Assembly (NCBI GenBank): GCA_963930655.1 | Contig: OZ005604.1 | Span: forward strand, 1,560,001-1,624,000 | DNA: 64,000 nt | Source: Myrica gale | Taxonomy: Eukaryota; Streptophyta; Magnoliopsida; Fagales; Myricaceae | Direction of reading: 5' to 3' | Shown here: piece after piece, positions 11,936 to 23,440 of the stretch | Layout of the letters: the number at the start of each line of letters is the position of its first letter | Numbering within the stretch: the stretch's first letter is position 1 | Notes under the pieces: generated by a model | Database searches by the model: none | Told to the model about the DNA's origin: nothing | What the model saw: only the letters and a program-made list of their open reading frames with translations | Translations under genes and position numbers: made by a program

Positions 11936-13126
11936 AGGTCTGGTTCAATCTCATACCCCGCTCGAGACATGATTCAAGCGGAGATCCTACTCCCCCTCGA
12001 ACAACATGATTGGGACGAACTGGGGGAATAATTAAGACATCTATATTATTCGGGACTATGTCAGTAACCATTTTTTTCTTTCCAAAAGAGTGATATAAAA
12101 ATACAAAATGTCTAAAAAGACAGACCATAACAGTTGGTCCTAGTACAAAAATATATCATCTCTTAAAGCTGCCTGATGAGCCAGGAAATGGTCTGGTTGA
12201 ACTTCTCCATAGTACCCTACTCGGAACCAGATCTCAACATGACAACTGACCCGATTGGGGGGCTCGATCTCCGGTCCTACCTCAATTGTTTTTTAAGTTG
12301 AAAGGGGGAAGACTACTGATTGGCCATGAAATACTTGGCCCGACCATACCACTTAGACTCGGGTCCATTAGCCTTTTGGCCAATCCCGACTATCCGACCT
12401 CGCATAGGAGTCTGACATCTGATCTCACATAGAAGTCTAGCCACCCGATGACTCTTCATGGCAATTTGAATGGTCGGGGACTGTCCTAATACAACTCTAC
12501 TACCTTAAGAGGTAGTCTTCTAGCAGGACTACGACGCCGGTACAGGTATAAAAACTCAAGTATTGCCTCATTAGACCTACGCTTAACTTCATTCTCTATA
12601 CGCTCAATTCTATTCTCATAATACTCAACATCTTCTTGAGATCTAACTTGGCCGTCAGAGTCCGAGGTCACTCCATCGGTGATTCTTGCAGGATTACTTG
12701 GCTTCCGAGTATTTTGGTGATTTTTGACATCATCAGGATATAACCGTAAAAAAAAAACTTTCCTGCCTTCAGTATTTTCCTCATACATGTGATCTCTTCT
12801 CTTGGGTTAATTACAGGATTGATCTCTATTATTAATTTCCTATTTTAAGAAAAAAATTATATATCAGCGAGCAATATTTGTATAAATACTGACGAACAGA
12901 TCATGATGACATGCAAACACGGCATAATATATATTGGAATATCATAATCGAAAGGAAATGAAGATGGAAAATTGCAAACGGATTTCATGCAGCCTCAGAA
13001 CCCTTTATTATTAGTACTATTCGAAATTTTACACAAAGATACACGTAGTACCTCTCATAGCTAGTATCCGAATTCATGGATCCTCCCCTCGTAGATACTA
13101 TTCATCACCAACGCCATTGTAAGGCT

Positions 13127-13132
13127 TTTATT
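13127..13132 (-). terminator. Polyadenylation signal of globulin gene 1
   Basis: AATAAA on the minus strand, 77 bp past the stop codon of the 13209-15223 globulin gene. A second AATAAA lies at 13004-13009. Confidence 0.5.
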
Positions 13133-13208
13133 GTTAAGGCTAAGAGCCGAACAGGAAAGAAGGAAAAAACAAAACTAGCTGCCGCATGAGATTACGTCGC
13201 ATTTTACA

Positions 13209-15223
13209 TTAAGCGGTAGCCCGCCTCTCTTCACGCCTCTCTACGGCCCTCTCTTCTTCCCTCCTCTCTTCTTCCCTCCTCTCACGAGCTGGGGAAGACC
13301 TTGAGCGCGCCAAAGCTGTCTCCTGCCTGTTGAATTTGATCCTCCTGGCTTCCTCTAGCGAGATTTGGAATGAGTTGGCCAGAACTTCCTCTGGCATGGC
13401 CCGGAGGGCCGAGTTTCGGCCTGCCAGAGGGCTAGTCTTAGCATTGTCGTTAGTCTGGAAGGAAACCCACTCGAAACCCTCACTGCTGGCCCGTTTCACA
13501 ACTGCGAAGTTCTGTGGCACGGTTAGAACCTGACCCTCTCTAAGTTCATCGTCGAACACTGTCTGACCATAGCTGTCGACCACCTGAACCTCGGCGCGAC
13601 CCCTTATGGCGTAGCAAACAGAGTGGGCGTTCATGGTCCAGTGTGGAACATAAATAGCATTCTGCAAACATATTTTCAGGATTAAGGTTGTAATTACTTG
13701 AAGATATGTACGAAGGCATGTGATCACACGAATGCAAAATATTTGTTAATTACCTTGTAGAGAGCTCCCCTCTGGGCACTGAGTCGGAGCCACCGGAGGA
13801 CAGGGAGGTTATGGCTGTTGACGGTGCTGAGGCGACCGGCTTGTTCGGTGTAAATGTCAGCCCGTGAAGGGTCGCCAATGTTCTCCCTCAGCCTCAAGGT
13901 GCAGAAAGTCTCCTCGAGGCCATTCTCATCCCTTCGGCCAGGTGAACCCCGGCGGTGCTGTAGTTCCCACTCGCTCTCTCGTTCTCTCTCTTGCCTCTCC
14001 TCCCGCTCTTGTTCCTCACGTGACCTTGGCGGCCTGATCACTTGAAGTTCACCTTCTACTCTCACTATGTTCCTTCTGCGGTCACCTCTCCCCTGAAGTC
14101 TTCGGGCCAGCTCAACATCTACGTTGAACGCTTCTGCCAAAATTTCAGCGTCGAAGCCACTGAATACATTGTTGCCATCTCCCCGCTGGTGGCGGCCGTG
14201 CTGATCACCATGCTCTCCATGGCGTTGACGTTGTTCACGCTGTTGTTGGCGGTGGCGCTGAAAGTACTGCTGATGCCCTTGCTGAAGTTCTTCTTCTGGA
14301 TTCCCGGCAATGTAGAAGTGCTATAACCCACGCACAAAGCATCAAACAAATACGTCAATCTATCAAACACAAATAGATCATAAACACACACACCCACTGC
14401 AAACATAAAGGATTTGCACAAAAGCTTCTATGAATATTTCTTTTTATAAGCCCTTCTTTTTTCGTTTTGGCTGTGAATCTCTCGTCGATTCTATGAGGCA
14501 TTCAGTATATTGTGACGAGGCTGTAAATTTCTTACTCTAGGATTCTGGTCAAGCTGGTTGGCATAATTTCCGGTGTCGATGAGAGATACGGCAACCACTG
14601 GGCTGTCTCCATCGTTGTAGCACCAATGGGCCACTCCAGCCGGCAATGCGAGGATGTCGCCATCCCGGAAGCGTCGAATCTTCTGATGCCGGTCTTGTTG
14701 CCTGCGGTCCTCACGCTGTTGTCGTTCTTGTTGTTGCGATTGTTGTTGAGATTCTTCGTACGTTTCAGGACACCCAGGAATTAAAACTCCTGAGACACCC
14801 CTACCTGTACTCAAAAGAGATCAATCATCAGAATCACGATGTACAGTAAATTCACTGTCACGTATTTGTGGTAAAAATTGACAAAATTATTCATTTAATT
14901 TGGCGTAAGAGTTTTTTGAGTTCACCTCTGACAATGTAGACGAGTTCAGGAGCATTGCTGTACTGAGGCAAGAGGAGGCCTCTGGGTTCGATGGTACGCC
15001 TAATGACGGCGACCCCAGCGCACTGGAATTGCTGGTCGTTGGGGTCCCAGGTCTCGATAACACCGGCTTCAGCCTCGATGCGGTTGGAGGGTTCAAGGGC
15101 ATCGAGCCTATTTATTTGGCACTCGCCAGACCGTCCTTGTTGCCGTTGAGTTTGAGCGAGGCAGCCATTGAAGAGCACAATTAGGCACAGAGAAATGGAG
15201 ATCAGTGAGAAGGGCTTGGCCAT
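13209..15223 (-). CDS. 11S globulin (legumin) seed storage protein, gene 1
   Basis: Four exons join in frame: 15223-14926, 14804-14536, 14320-13754 and 13661-13209, giving 528 residues. This is the usual three-intron legumin structure. A signal peptide of about 23 residues ends ...FNGCLA. Two cupin domains follow. The four conserved cysteines are in GECQ, FQCAG, GCPETYE and EETFC. The Asn-Gly processing site (about residue 322, [10 protein letters not shown]), cut by vacuolar processing enzyme into acidic and basic chains, is present. The variable region before it is rich in E, R and Q. The protein is made in the ER and stored in protein-storage vacuoles as hexamers (family knowledge). The C-terminus has an unusual Arg/Glu-repeat tail coded by a CTCTTCTTCC-type microrepeat at 13215-13290. 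Closest remembered relatives are tree-nut legumins. No lesions are seen. Confidence 0.95.
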
Positions 15224-15289
15224 GGTGATATCGTATGGAGGTGGCTGTTATGGGGTTTGAGATGAAGTGGCTACTAGGAGAAGATGGCA

Positions 15290-15295
15290 TTTATA
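15290..15295 (-). promoter_or_regulatory. TATA box of globulin gene 1
   Basis: Minus-strand TATAAA (within CTATAAATG), about 67 bp upstream of the ATG at 15223, a suitable position for a short 5' leader. Confidence 0.65.
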
Positions 15296-15367
15296 GCAGA
15301 GAAAACTGGGCGGAGGGAAAGACACGCATGAGATGGTGGGTAAGGAATCTCTCGCCATTCTTCACTT

Positions 15368-15373
15368 TGCATG
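15368..15373 (-). promoter_or_regulatory. RY (legumin) box
   Basis: CATGCA on the minus strand, about 75 bp upstream of the TATA box. RY motifs are bound by B3 factors of the ABI3/FUS3 type and give seed-specific expression (established for legumin promoters). Confidence 0.5.
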
Positions 15374-15430
15374 GCTATCAAAACCTGGTTTCTTACACCT
15401 CATGAAGTACGTTAGGCAGGTGGCTCTATG

Positions 15431-15437
15431 GCATGCA
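15431..15437. promoter_or_regulatory. Second RY-type motif (GCATGCA)
   Basis: A palindromic GCATGC core with CATGCA, about 140 bp upstream of the globulin gene 1 TATA box. Consistent with seed-specific control, not proof of it. Confidence 0.45.
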
Positions 15438-15439
15438 GA

Positions 15440-16964
15440 CAAAGCAACAGAGACTGATGAGTTGTCATCCTTGTCTCCATTTTGTGATCCTTCATCGAGT
15501 GTATCGGCCGGTTACTTTGAGGTCTCTCATCAGCAATAATCTTTGATGGATGAGCTTGATAAAACTCGCTGCAGGTGTTAATTAATGCTGAATATACTGA
15601 TGGTTGTTTGCTTCTGGAAATTTCGTGTCGGTGTAGCTTCTAAGCCAAAATCCGGCTTTAATATGGAGTGACTCTAAAAAATTATTTGCACTTGAAAAAA
15701 TTCAAATGTGATCCCTCAAGTGCCTCTATGTATCATGTCCTAATTATCCAGGCCAAACTATTGAGGTTTTTTATTTATTTATTTATATTTTAGCTTCGCA
15801 TATATTTTCCTCTAATTTGATTAAATATTTTTTTTAATAAATTGATGTATTTAATTTCTACCCTGAACCTCACCCTCATGTTTCGTAATCTTAATCATCT
15901 CTACTGGCTACTGCAGTTAACTTTCTGGTTTCTGCTAGGACTTGATGCGGGGCAGAAGTCTAAATTCATGGGCCAACTTTAGCGGAGCCGAGCTCCAGCC
16001 TACTTTGAATGGGATGAGCCAGGCCCAAAATCAAACAGCCCAACCTCGATGCAAGGGGATAACCGATAACCCGGCCCAAAATATAAGAGATGTTGCTGAC
16101 TGTCTCGATTGGTAGATCCTTTTAAAAAAAAGATTCTCCCTTCTGTTTAGTTTGGTTTGGTTTGAGTCTTCTTGTGATGTTCTCTTGTTTAAATTTTATT
16201 CTTTAAAAAATGTCACTTATATAAGTACAGAAGAACATCCAAAGGAATTAAACCCTGCCAAGAAAAAAAAAGGAATTAAACCCCCAATATATATATATAT
16301 ATATTAAAAAAGGCATAGAAGCATATGCATAACGTGTGTGAGAAACACATGGTCAGAAATAGTGCACATCCATATTGATAGAGAAACCGCAGTTAAGCTT
16401 CCAAAACTTCCAGCTATCTTGGACGTGCAGTTAAACTTAGTGAACCTTCCTTATTTGGTTTCTCTAAGAAAAACCACTCACTTAAAATTCACTTAAAATT
16501 CAGATATCTAGGGGATGTTTGATTGTGAAAATTTTAGGTATTAGGATTTGAGAAATATTATAAAGTAAAGATATGTTACGAGAGTTAGTGAAAAAGTAAA
16601 AAGAGAAGATTTTTAATAAATATTATAATAATTAAAAAATTATGTGAGGATGTTTTTCTGATTAAAGCTAAATAATTTACCCCAAATCATCGGGCTTCCC
16701 TAATTTCATGAAGTGGAAAAAAAAAAGACAAAAAAAAAAGCTTAGAAAAATATAAAATAAAGGAAAGGATAACATGGCTTTTGAAAACAGAACAAGGACA
16801 GCAGCAGCTCCAGCCTCCATTTACCAAGGACAGTGCTCGCTGTCTCACTGGCAGGCATTTTGAAACCTCATTAGGCAAAAATCTCTGAAGGGCAGACCAG
16901 ACATAGCACGGCTCTGAATAGAAAATGAAAGCACATTGGTTCAGCAGGGAAGGTTAACTGGTTA
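15440..16964. other. Intergenic with a degraded MITE
   Basis: No gene is recognised. A sequence at about 16512-16665 starting GGGGATGTTTGATTGTG resembles the GTTTGTTT MITE family listed elsewhere but lacks a clear right end. An (AT)n tract lies near 16281-16303. Confidence 0.4.
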
Positions 16965-17122
16965 ATGAAGATGGGATTGGGGAGGCTTCATCTACCGTGT
17001 CCACTCGTCGTCCTTCTTCTTCTCTTTGTTTTTAGCTTTGCAGCTTCATCAGAGGCCGCTCATAATGGAAGGCCTGGGTTTCTCTTCTCAAGAACCAGAG
17101 GAAGGTGTTCTCCACAGTAAGA

Positions 17123-17155
<33 letters not shown>

Positions 17156-18068
17156 CTCGAAAGCTAAATCAGTTGTATAATTGTAAGCAATGGTTATACA
17201 AGGGGGCGTTTGTTTGTGGAAATTTTGGGGAATATTCCAGAAATTTTGGGAATCTTTACTTTATTGAGATTTATTGGGGTTTGTGAAAAGTAGAGTGTAT
17301 GTGTATAAAAGTTAAAAATTTTGGAGTGTATTTATTTTGTTGAAAATTTCGAACCCCAAAATTTTGGAGAAACAAACACCCCCTATAGATAAATTTATAT
17401 GCTATCTACGTATAATATCTCCAGATAACCAGAAATGAGACTCTGGAAAAACAAACCAAAAAACACAGAAAACTGGGAAAGTTTGACCGAAAACGGGCAA
17501 GTCTATATAGACTAGACAACTCGGATGAATCGTCCTTTTTCGACTAGAAAATCGCTTCTTTTGTCCACAGTAACTGCAGTGCCACAAAAAAAAATATTTT
17601 TCTTTGATTTTGTGTGTTTTGAGGTTTAGTTCCGGGTTTTCGTTTGTCTTTTTCAACATTCAAACCGAATGAATATAATTTTTAAACCATGTTGGGTGTA
17701 CTCCGATCTGACTCGGTGGAAATGGTGGTGCGGATGACCATAACAGATACTGGAGCAGCAGGGGTGAGTCGTGGCCGAGAATGGTGCCAAAGGGATCAAC
17801 CGTGTCTAAGGTGTTCGGATCGAGGGCAAGTGAACGGTACAGAGCGGATCTTACTTTGTTTGAAGCGACGGCGAGGAATGACGAGGAGAACTCTTTTCAT
17901 AGTCTGCTGAAGCAGGCGAGTGCAGCCCTGCTCAACTCATATGCCAGAGAGGGATTTCCTTACTCGGCTTGGGAGGTTAAGACTTTGGTCATACAAGCTT
18001 TGGTCTCAGAGGAGGCTGCAGCCCGTCAAGCCCGAGGGTTCTCTACTGCCAATGAGGTTTGTAACTAA
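16965..18068 (+). CDS. Small secreted protein with PDF1-like C-terminal domain
   Basis: Two exons, 16965-17116 and 17747-18068, join in frame through GTAAGA and CAG into about 157 residues. The N-terminus is a clear signal peptide (a leucine/valine-rich core ending FSFAASSEA). After the junction comes QYWSSRGESWPRMVP, followed by a helical domain with LLKQASAALLNSYA, FPYSAWEV and AAARQARGFSTAN. That layout (YW start, ALLNS, FP, AA..QA..F..AN) resembles the conserved C-terminal domain of plant PROTODERMAL FACTOR 1-like proteins, without the proline repeats of PDF1. The 630-bp intron holds a MITE. The biochemical role is unknown, and the name is inference from remembered similarity. The gene lies between two globulin genes on the other strand. 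Confidence 0.7.
17201..17384. mobile_element. MITE of the GTTTGTTT family (intronic)
   Basis: Inverted ends AGGGGGCGTTTGTTTGTGG and AGGGGGTGTTTGTTTCTCC enclose 184 bp in the intron of the secreted-protein gene. No clean target duplication is visible. Related copies occur at 36511, 37424, 43178, 54128 and 59854. Confidence 0.75.
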
Positions 18069-19120
18069 AGGGAGAACAACCCATATGATGTTTTGTCTCC
18101 TATGCTTTGGAAGCCTTTGTTTGTTTTTGGCAAGCAACAGCAGTTGCCCTGGTATCAGTGTATTGGCTGGATTTTGGAGATCTTCTATCAAATCATTAGT
18201 AAGTACCAAATTAATCTAGTTTTCCATTTTTATTTGTACTGAATGCCTTGGAATGCCTTGCTTTCTTCTGTTCTCTGTTACCCGAATCAATATGGTGCTA
18301 TTTTTTCTGATGAAAATTTTGGGCGAATCCCAATTAAGAATATTTTGGGACTCAAAGATGGAAATTGAACAATTACATTGAAGATTGGTCCTTTTTTTGT
18401 TTGTTTTGGTAAGTACAGATGTAACCAAATGGGATCAGATAAAATTGAAGATGGGGGGGGGGGAGTTGATACAACTGTAGCAGCTAAAAATCATCAATTC
18501 CAGAAGTTGAGAGCTGTTGGGAAAGGTATTAAATGAGCAATACAGATATCAATCCATTCAACCTGAAATATTACATGAGAAGAGAACCTTTTAATGAGTG
18601 AACTGACTTCGTTTGTAACCCAAATCTAATTGAAGATTTAAGGGCCCCCCCGAATGGGATTGTTTTGTGCCAGATTAGTGTGGGAAAACATAACTTATGA
18701 ATCCATTTCCTGTAGGAACCCCTTCGGATATTGACTGCTTGCAAGTCTTTGATCGTTGATCAAGCGTCTGCCTTTGTTGTTTTGATGGATAAGCAAGATG
18801 TTCGTCAATACAGATTCAAACACTTATTGCAGATTGGATTCTTATCCCTAACTACACGAGGTTATTTGTTAAATATTTAAGGGGTCAACGTACTTTTGGC
18901 GATGTATCAAAGCTTAGCAAAACACAAGCACATAAGAAAGCCAGTGCCAATGTACAAGTGACCATAAGACGACTTGGGCTTGATGGGTCACTCACCACCT
19001 CCAGAAACGATTTAGACCTTTCACCTTTGCACTTTTGTGACCGACCTTAGACCCTGAGAGACCAAAACTTGTTTGGACACAAGCAAAGTACTTGAAAAGA
19101 GGAGAAAAAAAAGGCCACAT
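18069..19120. other. Intergenic, no gene seen
   Basis: This is the 3' flank of the secreted-protein gene and the downstream flank of globulin gene 2. Only short frames and G or C homopolymers are present. Confidence 0.4.
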
Positions 19121-19126
19121 TTTATT
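19121..19126 (-). terminator. Polyadenylation signal of globulin gene 2
   Basis: AATAAA on the minus strand, 170 bp beyond the stop codon of the 19296-21280 gene. Confidence 0.5.
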
Positions 19127-19295
19127 CATTATTTTGAAGGCTGCCCTCGCGCGTATTGCTACACAGTTTCTACCACTCAAGTTCCCTTTACAATGTTAAA
19201 AAGCCGCCTTCATTCTACAAGAACTAGCATAGTAGTGGCCTAAGTAGCAGTACTAGAGCTATTAGCGATAAACATTTAAGAGTTACAGAACCCCC

Positions 19296-21280
19296 TCAAG
19301 GGGACATAGAGCTTCGTCCAGAGGACAGAAGGAAACTCTGGTGGCCTCTATTGTACTTCAAGTCTTGGGCTTCTCTAGGTGACATCTGGTATGAGTTGAC
19401 GAGGACATCTATCGGCATGGCCCTCATAACTGATGTGTAGCCAGCCATGGGGCTCTTCATCGGCTGCCCAGACGTCTTCATTGTCACGTATTCGAAGCCT
19501 TCGTTTCCGACCCTCATTGTGACGGCATAGAACTGTGGGATCACGAACACTTGTCCTCGGTTAACCCTGTCGTTAAAAACTGTGTTCCCGTGGTTGTCCA
19601 CAATCTGCACTAGAGCATCACCCCTAAGCACGTAGACGATTCTGTGGTCGGTCATTGACCAGTGCGGTGTGTAGATTGCGTTCTGCAACATTGGCAAATG
19701 CGTTAGGTTTGAAATGTTCTCTATATAACAATTAATTAACTTGAAGATCATTATATTTGCTTAGAAAAAAAAAATTAACTTGAAGATCAGAAAGCGTTTT
19801 CAGTTAAATTTTTCTCCAAGTGAATTGAATTACCGCGAAGAGACGGCCTTTCTCTGCGCTCAGGTCCAAGAATCGAAGGATCGGAAGCTTGTGCCGGTTT
19901 ACGAGGTGAATTCTTCCTGCTTGCCTAGAGACGATGTCGGATTCGCTCTGGGTGTTCATGTTGTGTCTAAATCTGGTAGTGCATATAGTTTCTTCCACAC
20001 CATTTTCTTCCTCCCCATTAATTGTCCATCTTCGCTCTTGATCTTCTCGCTCTTCGTCAGGCCTAATCATGCGGCGCATTTCATCTTGGCACCTGACGAT
20101 GATTCCTCGCCTACTTTCATCCTCCTGCAATCTCCTCGCGATATTTATCGGAATGTCGTAGGCCTCAGCCAGCAGTTCCTCGCTGAATCCGCTGAAGAGG
20201 CTCTGGAAGTTCTCCATTCCTCTCTGACGGCTAGTACCCCTTTCGCCGCGTTGCCCTTGTTGCCTTGGTTCCCCACCGGCGAGGAAGAATGACTGTGAAA
20301 ACAAAAAAAAAAAGTATTTATTTGTTACAGAAAGCAAGTGATGTTAGAAAATAGAACTGTGTGTCTCAGCGCATCTGCATGCATGTGAAATCAAGAGAAT
20401 GCGTGAGGTGCTAACTGGACTCCTGAGCTAGAAAAACCCAGAAAAGATACTATACATGATAATTGAGATGATGATAAGGAATCGAATAATGGTACCCTGA
20501 AGTTAAGGTCAAGCTGGTTAGCCTGGTTGTTAAGGTCCATGACAGCGAAGGCAACGAGCTCTTCATTGCCATCATTGTAGCACCAGTGGACTGCACCAGC
20601 GGGAATGGCCAAGATATCACCCCGGCGAAACCGGTGCACCTTCTGGTGGTGGTCTGATCTTCTCTCTCGTTGCTGTTGTTCCTGGCTTCCCCCGGCGCGT
20701 GATCGGCTAAAGCTCCGTCTTCTTGATAATTCCCGTTGCGACTCTGACTCATAAGTCTCTGCACATCCTGGGTGGCTTAACCCCATCAAGCCTTCACCTG
20801 AGACGACATCAAATTCCACATGTTTTAATCTTTGTCCTGTTTAATTGCATAGAAAGCATGCAGTTCATTCATGAATCTCTAAATGCATGTGTTGTTTACT
20901 TCTACATAGACATCAATCTCATATTCCGATCTCCAGAAAGGAAAGAAAATCACTCACTCACTTTCCTCTCTCTCACTCTAACCTTGCTCGATGTAAACCA
21001 GCAGAGGTGCTGGGTGGTATCCAGGCAAAAAGAGGGAATTCGGTTGCAAGGTGTTCCTGATCGCCGCGACTCCAGCACATTGGAGCTCGTCCTCTGATGG
21101 GTCCCAAATCTCAGTAAGACCCCCTTCCGACTGTATCCGCCGGGTTGGCTCGAGAGTCCTCAGCCTCTGAAGCCTGCATTGCTCAGCTGAACTCCTGCAG
21201 GGCCTGAGGTTCTCTTCCGCCCCAGTAGCCGCATGCGCTAGCAGAGAGATCACTAGTGCTAATACAATATTGGTAGCCAT
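19296..21280 (-). CDS. 11S globulin seed storage protein, gene 2 (diverged paralogue)
   Basis: Exons 21280-20983, 20797-20496, 20292-19834 and 19682-19296 give 481 residues. Intron positions and phases equal those of gene 1, and exon 1 is also exactly 298 bp. A signal peptide of about 20 residues (VLALVISLLAHAATG) precedes the first cupin. The disulfide cysteines are in AEQCRL, LQCAG, PGCAETYE and EETIC. The vacuolar cleavage site is Asn-Gly at about residue 297 (EEENG-VEETIC). The sequence differs strongly from gene 1: the glutamine/arginine variable segment is shorter, there are extra cysteines near RPC and VRCQ, and the C-terminus is Ser-rich rather than Arg/Glu repeats. The two genes are therefore an old duplication or different legumin classes, not a recent tandem pair. 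No lesions were found. Confidence 0.95.
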
Positions 21281-21334
21281 GGATAAAAGCTAGCAGATAG
21301 AAGGATGCTGTAAAAGGCTGGGGCTCATAGCCCA

Positions 21335-21341
21335 TTTTATA
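21335..21341 (-). promoter_or_regulatory. TATA box of globulin gene 2
   Basis: Minus-strand TATAAAA about 55 bp upstream of the ATG at 21280. Confidence 0.65.
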
Positions 21342-21417
21342 GTGTGGAGGATTTGGATGGTATCATGGGGGCAAAAGGCAGTGGGCAGGGTGGTAATTCC
21401 GGCCGGCTGGTAGGTTT

Positions 21418-21423
21418 TGCATG
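21418..21423 (-). promoter_or_regulatory. RY (legumin) box of globulin gene 2
   Basis: CATGCA on the minus strand about 80 bp upstream of the TATA box, the same relative place as in gene 1. Another copy is at 21511-21516. Confidence 0.55.
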
Positions 21424-21661
21424 AAGATCGTGTCCTTGTTTTAGACAAACTTCCGCCACCTTGCACTAGTTAGGCAACTGGGCTGTCAAGAGGAATATTA
21501 GACGTGGTGGTGCATGGAGGAGGTGTAGCACAGGCAGTACTGATACCAACCATTTGTCACGGCCCTTCTTCAGAACTCAGTCAGCGAAACAACAAAATAA
21601 TACGCATAGGGATTAAAAGAGGAATCTTGGAATATTTCCAGAGAATATTCCGTTTATAAAT

Positions 21662-22056
21662 GGGACAAATACACTTTTGACCCCTTATCTTTGGGTACAT
21701 TTACACTTTGCACCCCGATGTTTTATTTTTGATACATTGAACTCATTATCTTTCACATTTTTGCAATCTGGACCCCGTACCCGATTTGCCGTCCAAATTG
21801 ATAGATTTTGTCAACACATGCACCAGTCGACCGCTACATGAAGCAGCCGACCAACTCGTCATACCTCTCACGTTACCTTTGTAGCAGTCGACCAGTTCAC
21901 GTGTTGACGAAATCCGTCAATTTAAACGGCCAAATTGGGTACGGGGTTCAGATTGCAAAAATGTGGAAGATAATGGGTCCAATGTATCAAAAATAAAACA
22001 TCGGGGTGCAAAATGTAAATGACCCCAAAGACAAGGGGACAAAGTGTATTTATCCC
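21662..22056. mobile_element. Long-TIR foldback MITE (Mutator-like)
   Basis: The element begins GGGACAAATACACTTTTGAC and, read from the other end, GGGATAAATACACTTTGTCC. The arms match imperfectly for about 170-190 bp, so the 395-bp element is nearly all inverted repeat. A perfect 9-bp target duplication TTTATAAAT flanks it (21653-21661, 22057-22065). Long TIRs with 9-bp duplications are typical of MULE-derived MITEs. No coding capacity is seen. It lies upstream of the DUF761 gene and of the globulin 2 promoter. Confidence 0.88.
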
Positions 22057-22241
22057 TTTATAAATCTACCCATAAATTTATACAATATCATGAATGAGCC
22101 TGTATCCTTCCCCGGTATTCAGCGTAAGAACTAAGCAAGCGTAAAACGAATAAACGTCCCGGCATTATAAAGCATGATCATAACATCGTCGACCCTAGAG
22201 CTATCTCTCTCTCCCTCTTACAAAAGTTATATATTTCTAGC

Positions 22242-23440
22242 ATGTCTTTCTTAAGTCTTAAGCTTTCACCTGCACCAAAGGTATGGAAAAGCTTCACCTC
22301 CAGACTCCAAAGCAAACTGCACATACTCCATAGGTCTAAAGCCATCAAGAAACCCCGAAACAGGATCAAGAAGAGTACTGGCGGTGGTGGAGCTTGGCCC
22401 TCCCTCGTAATTGATCAATGTCTGACGCCGAATAAAATAGAGATTATTCTGTAGGCTAGTTTTCAATAAGCAATTTGCAAGGAAAATAGAGAATTCGTCC
22501 CAAAAACTCAGAGAAAACTCTGGGATTCGATAAACTTATCAATAATCAGGAATGATCGAAAACAACACACAAGCCGGGTTAATATAGCTAAAACCGAACC
22601 TTAATAGGATTTTACCAAAAATAGCACAACCCTAAAAGTCTTACCAAAACGAAATCCGGAAAGAAATCAATATACTGCAGAAAATCTGGCCCAAATCGGG
22701 TTCAGAATTACCTCCTAATCGATAAATGAAAGATTACCATAAATAACAAAAATTAACTAAAAATAGAGATTCGAAAGGGAAAACAGAGGATTTAGGGCTC
22801 GAAACTAGGTGCACCAAGCGTAGCTGGGTGGCCGTGACGTGTGCGCCAAAAAGAGCTTTCCGAATTGGGGTCACGGGCGCGAATCGGACACTTGTAGCCA
22901 AAGTTATGGCAAAAAAACCGACACGTGCACGGAAACTGCCACAATTAGACTAGATTACGATTTCTTGTCATTTTTGTGCTGATTTGCCCGCTTCAGGTAA
23001 TTCAGCGACAACAATGTGCAATCTGACAGCTCAACGTCATCTGACTAGGATACCCTGCATCAGCGCCTCAAACATAGACAGCGGCATGTCCTTGCAAACT
23101 GGGTTCATTCTCTTCGCCACCATCGCGAATACCTCTTTGAGAAAAAAAAAAAAAAACTGCTCCTGTATCGATCGTAGATAAAGTGTTCAAAGTGCCTGTG
23201 GTCGAGCTGGTGGCCGAACCTTGTACGCTGAAAGAAAAGAATACCAAGCTCCTTGATCAGCCCGCTGCTGTGCCCGAAAGTGGCGGTTTGGCTAAAAAAG
23301 CTTTTTCAGCGGATGATCTTTGGGAGTCACTGGGATTGGCCTCACCTCAGATGCGTGGAGTGGATGAAAGAGCAGAGGAGTTCATTGCAAGATTCCGGGC
23401 TGAGATGGAAGTTCAGGAGATGTTAGCACGTGATTTGTAA
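22242..23440 (+). CDS. DUF761 (cotton-fibre-type) protein, frame broken at an A-run
   Basis: Exon 1 (22242-22406) encodes a basic N-terminus, MSFLSLKLSPAPKVWKSF..., ending GGGGAWPSL before GTAATT. A plausible second exon starts at 23064 and continues in phase through WVHSLRHHREYLFEKK. The last part (23156-23440) encodes APVSIVDKVFKVPVVELV, then SADDLWESL.LASPQM and the C-terminal DUF761 motif VDERAEEFIARFRAEMEVQ. The two parts of exon 2 lie in different frames across a run of 15 A at 23142-23156. Either the gene is frameshifted, the homopolymer is mis-sequenced, or splicing differs from my model. DUF761 proteins are plant-specific and of unknown biochemical function. Confidence 0.65.

Larger units (their letters stand above)
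10525..12735 (+). mobile_element. Non-autonomous LTR retrotransposon (Gypsy-like)
   Basis: Two direct repeats begin TGAATGGTCGGGG and end in CATCA, at 10525-10986 and 12467-12735, so both have canonical TG...CA ends. Immediately after the left LTR comes GTTGGTGTCGCCTG, which resembles the leader that follows the LTR in many plant Gypsy elements. The interior (10987-12466) has no gag or pol frame and is largely a degenerate minisatellite. No 5-bp target duplication is visible (left aacct, right ggata), so a flank may have changed. Best read as a LARD/TRIM-like passenger; family assignment is inference. Confidence 0.75.
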
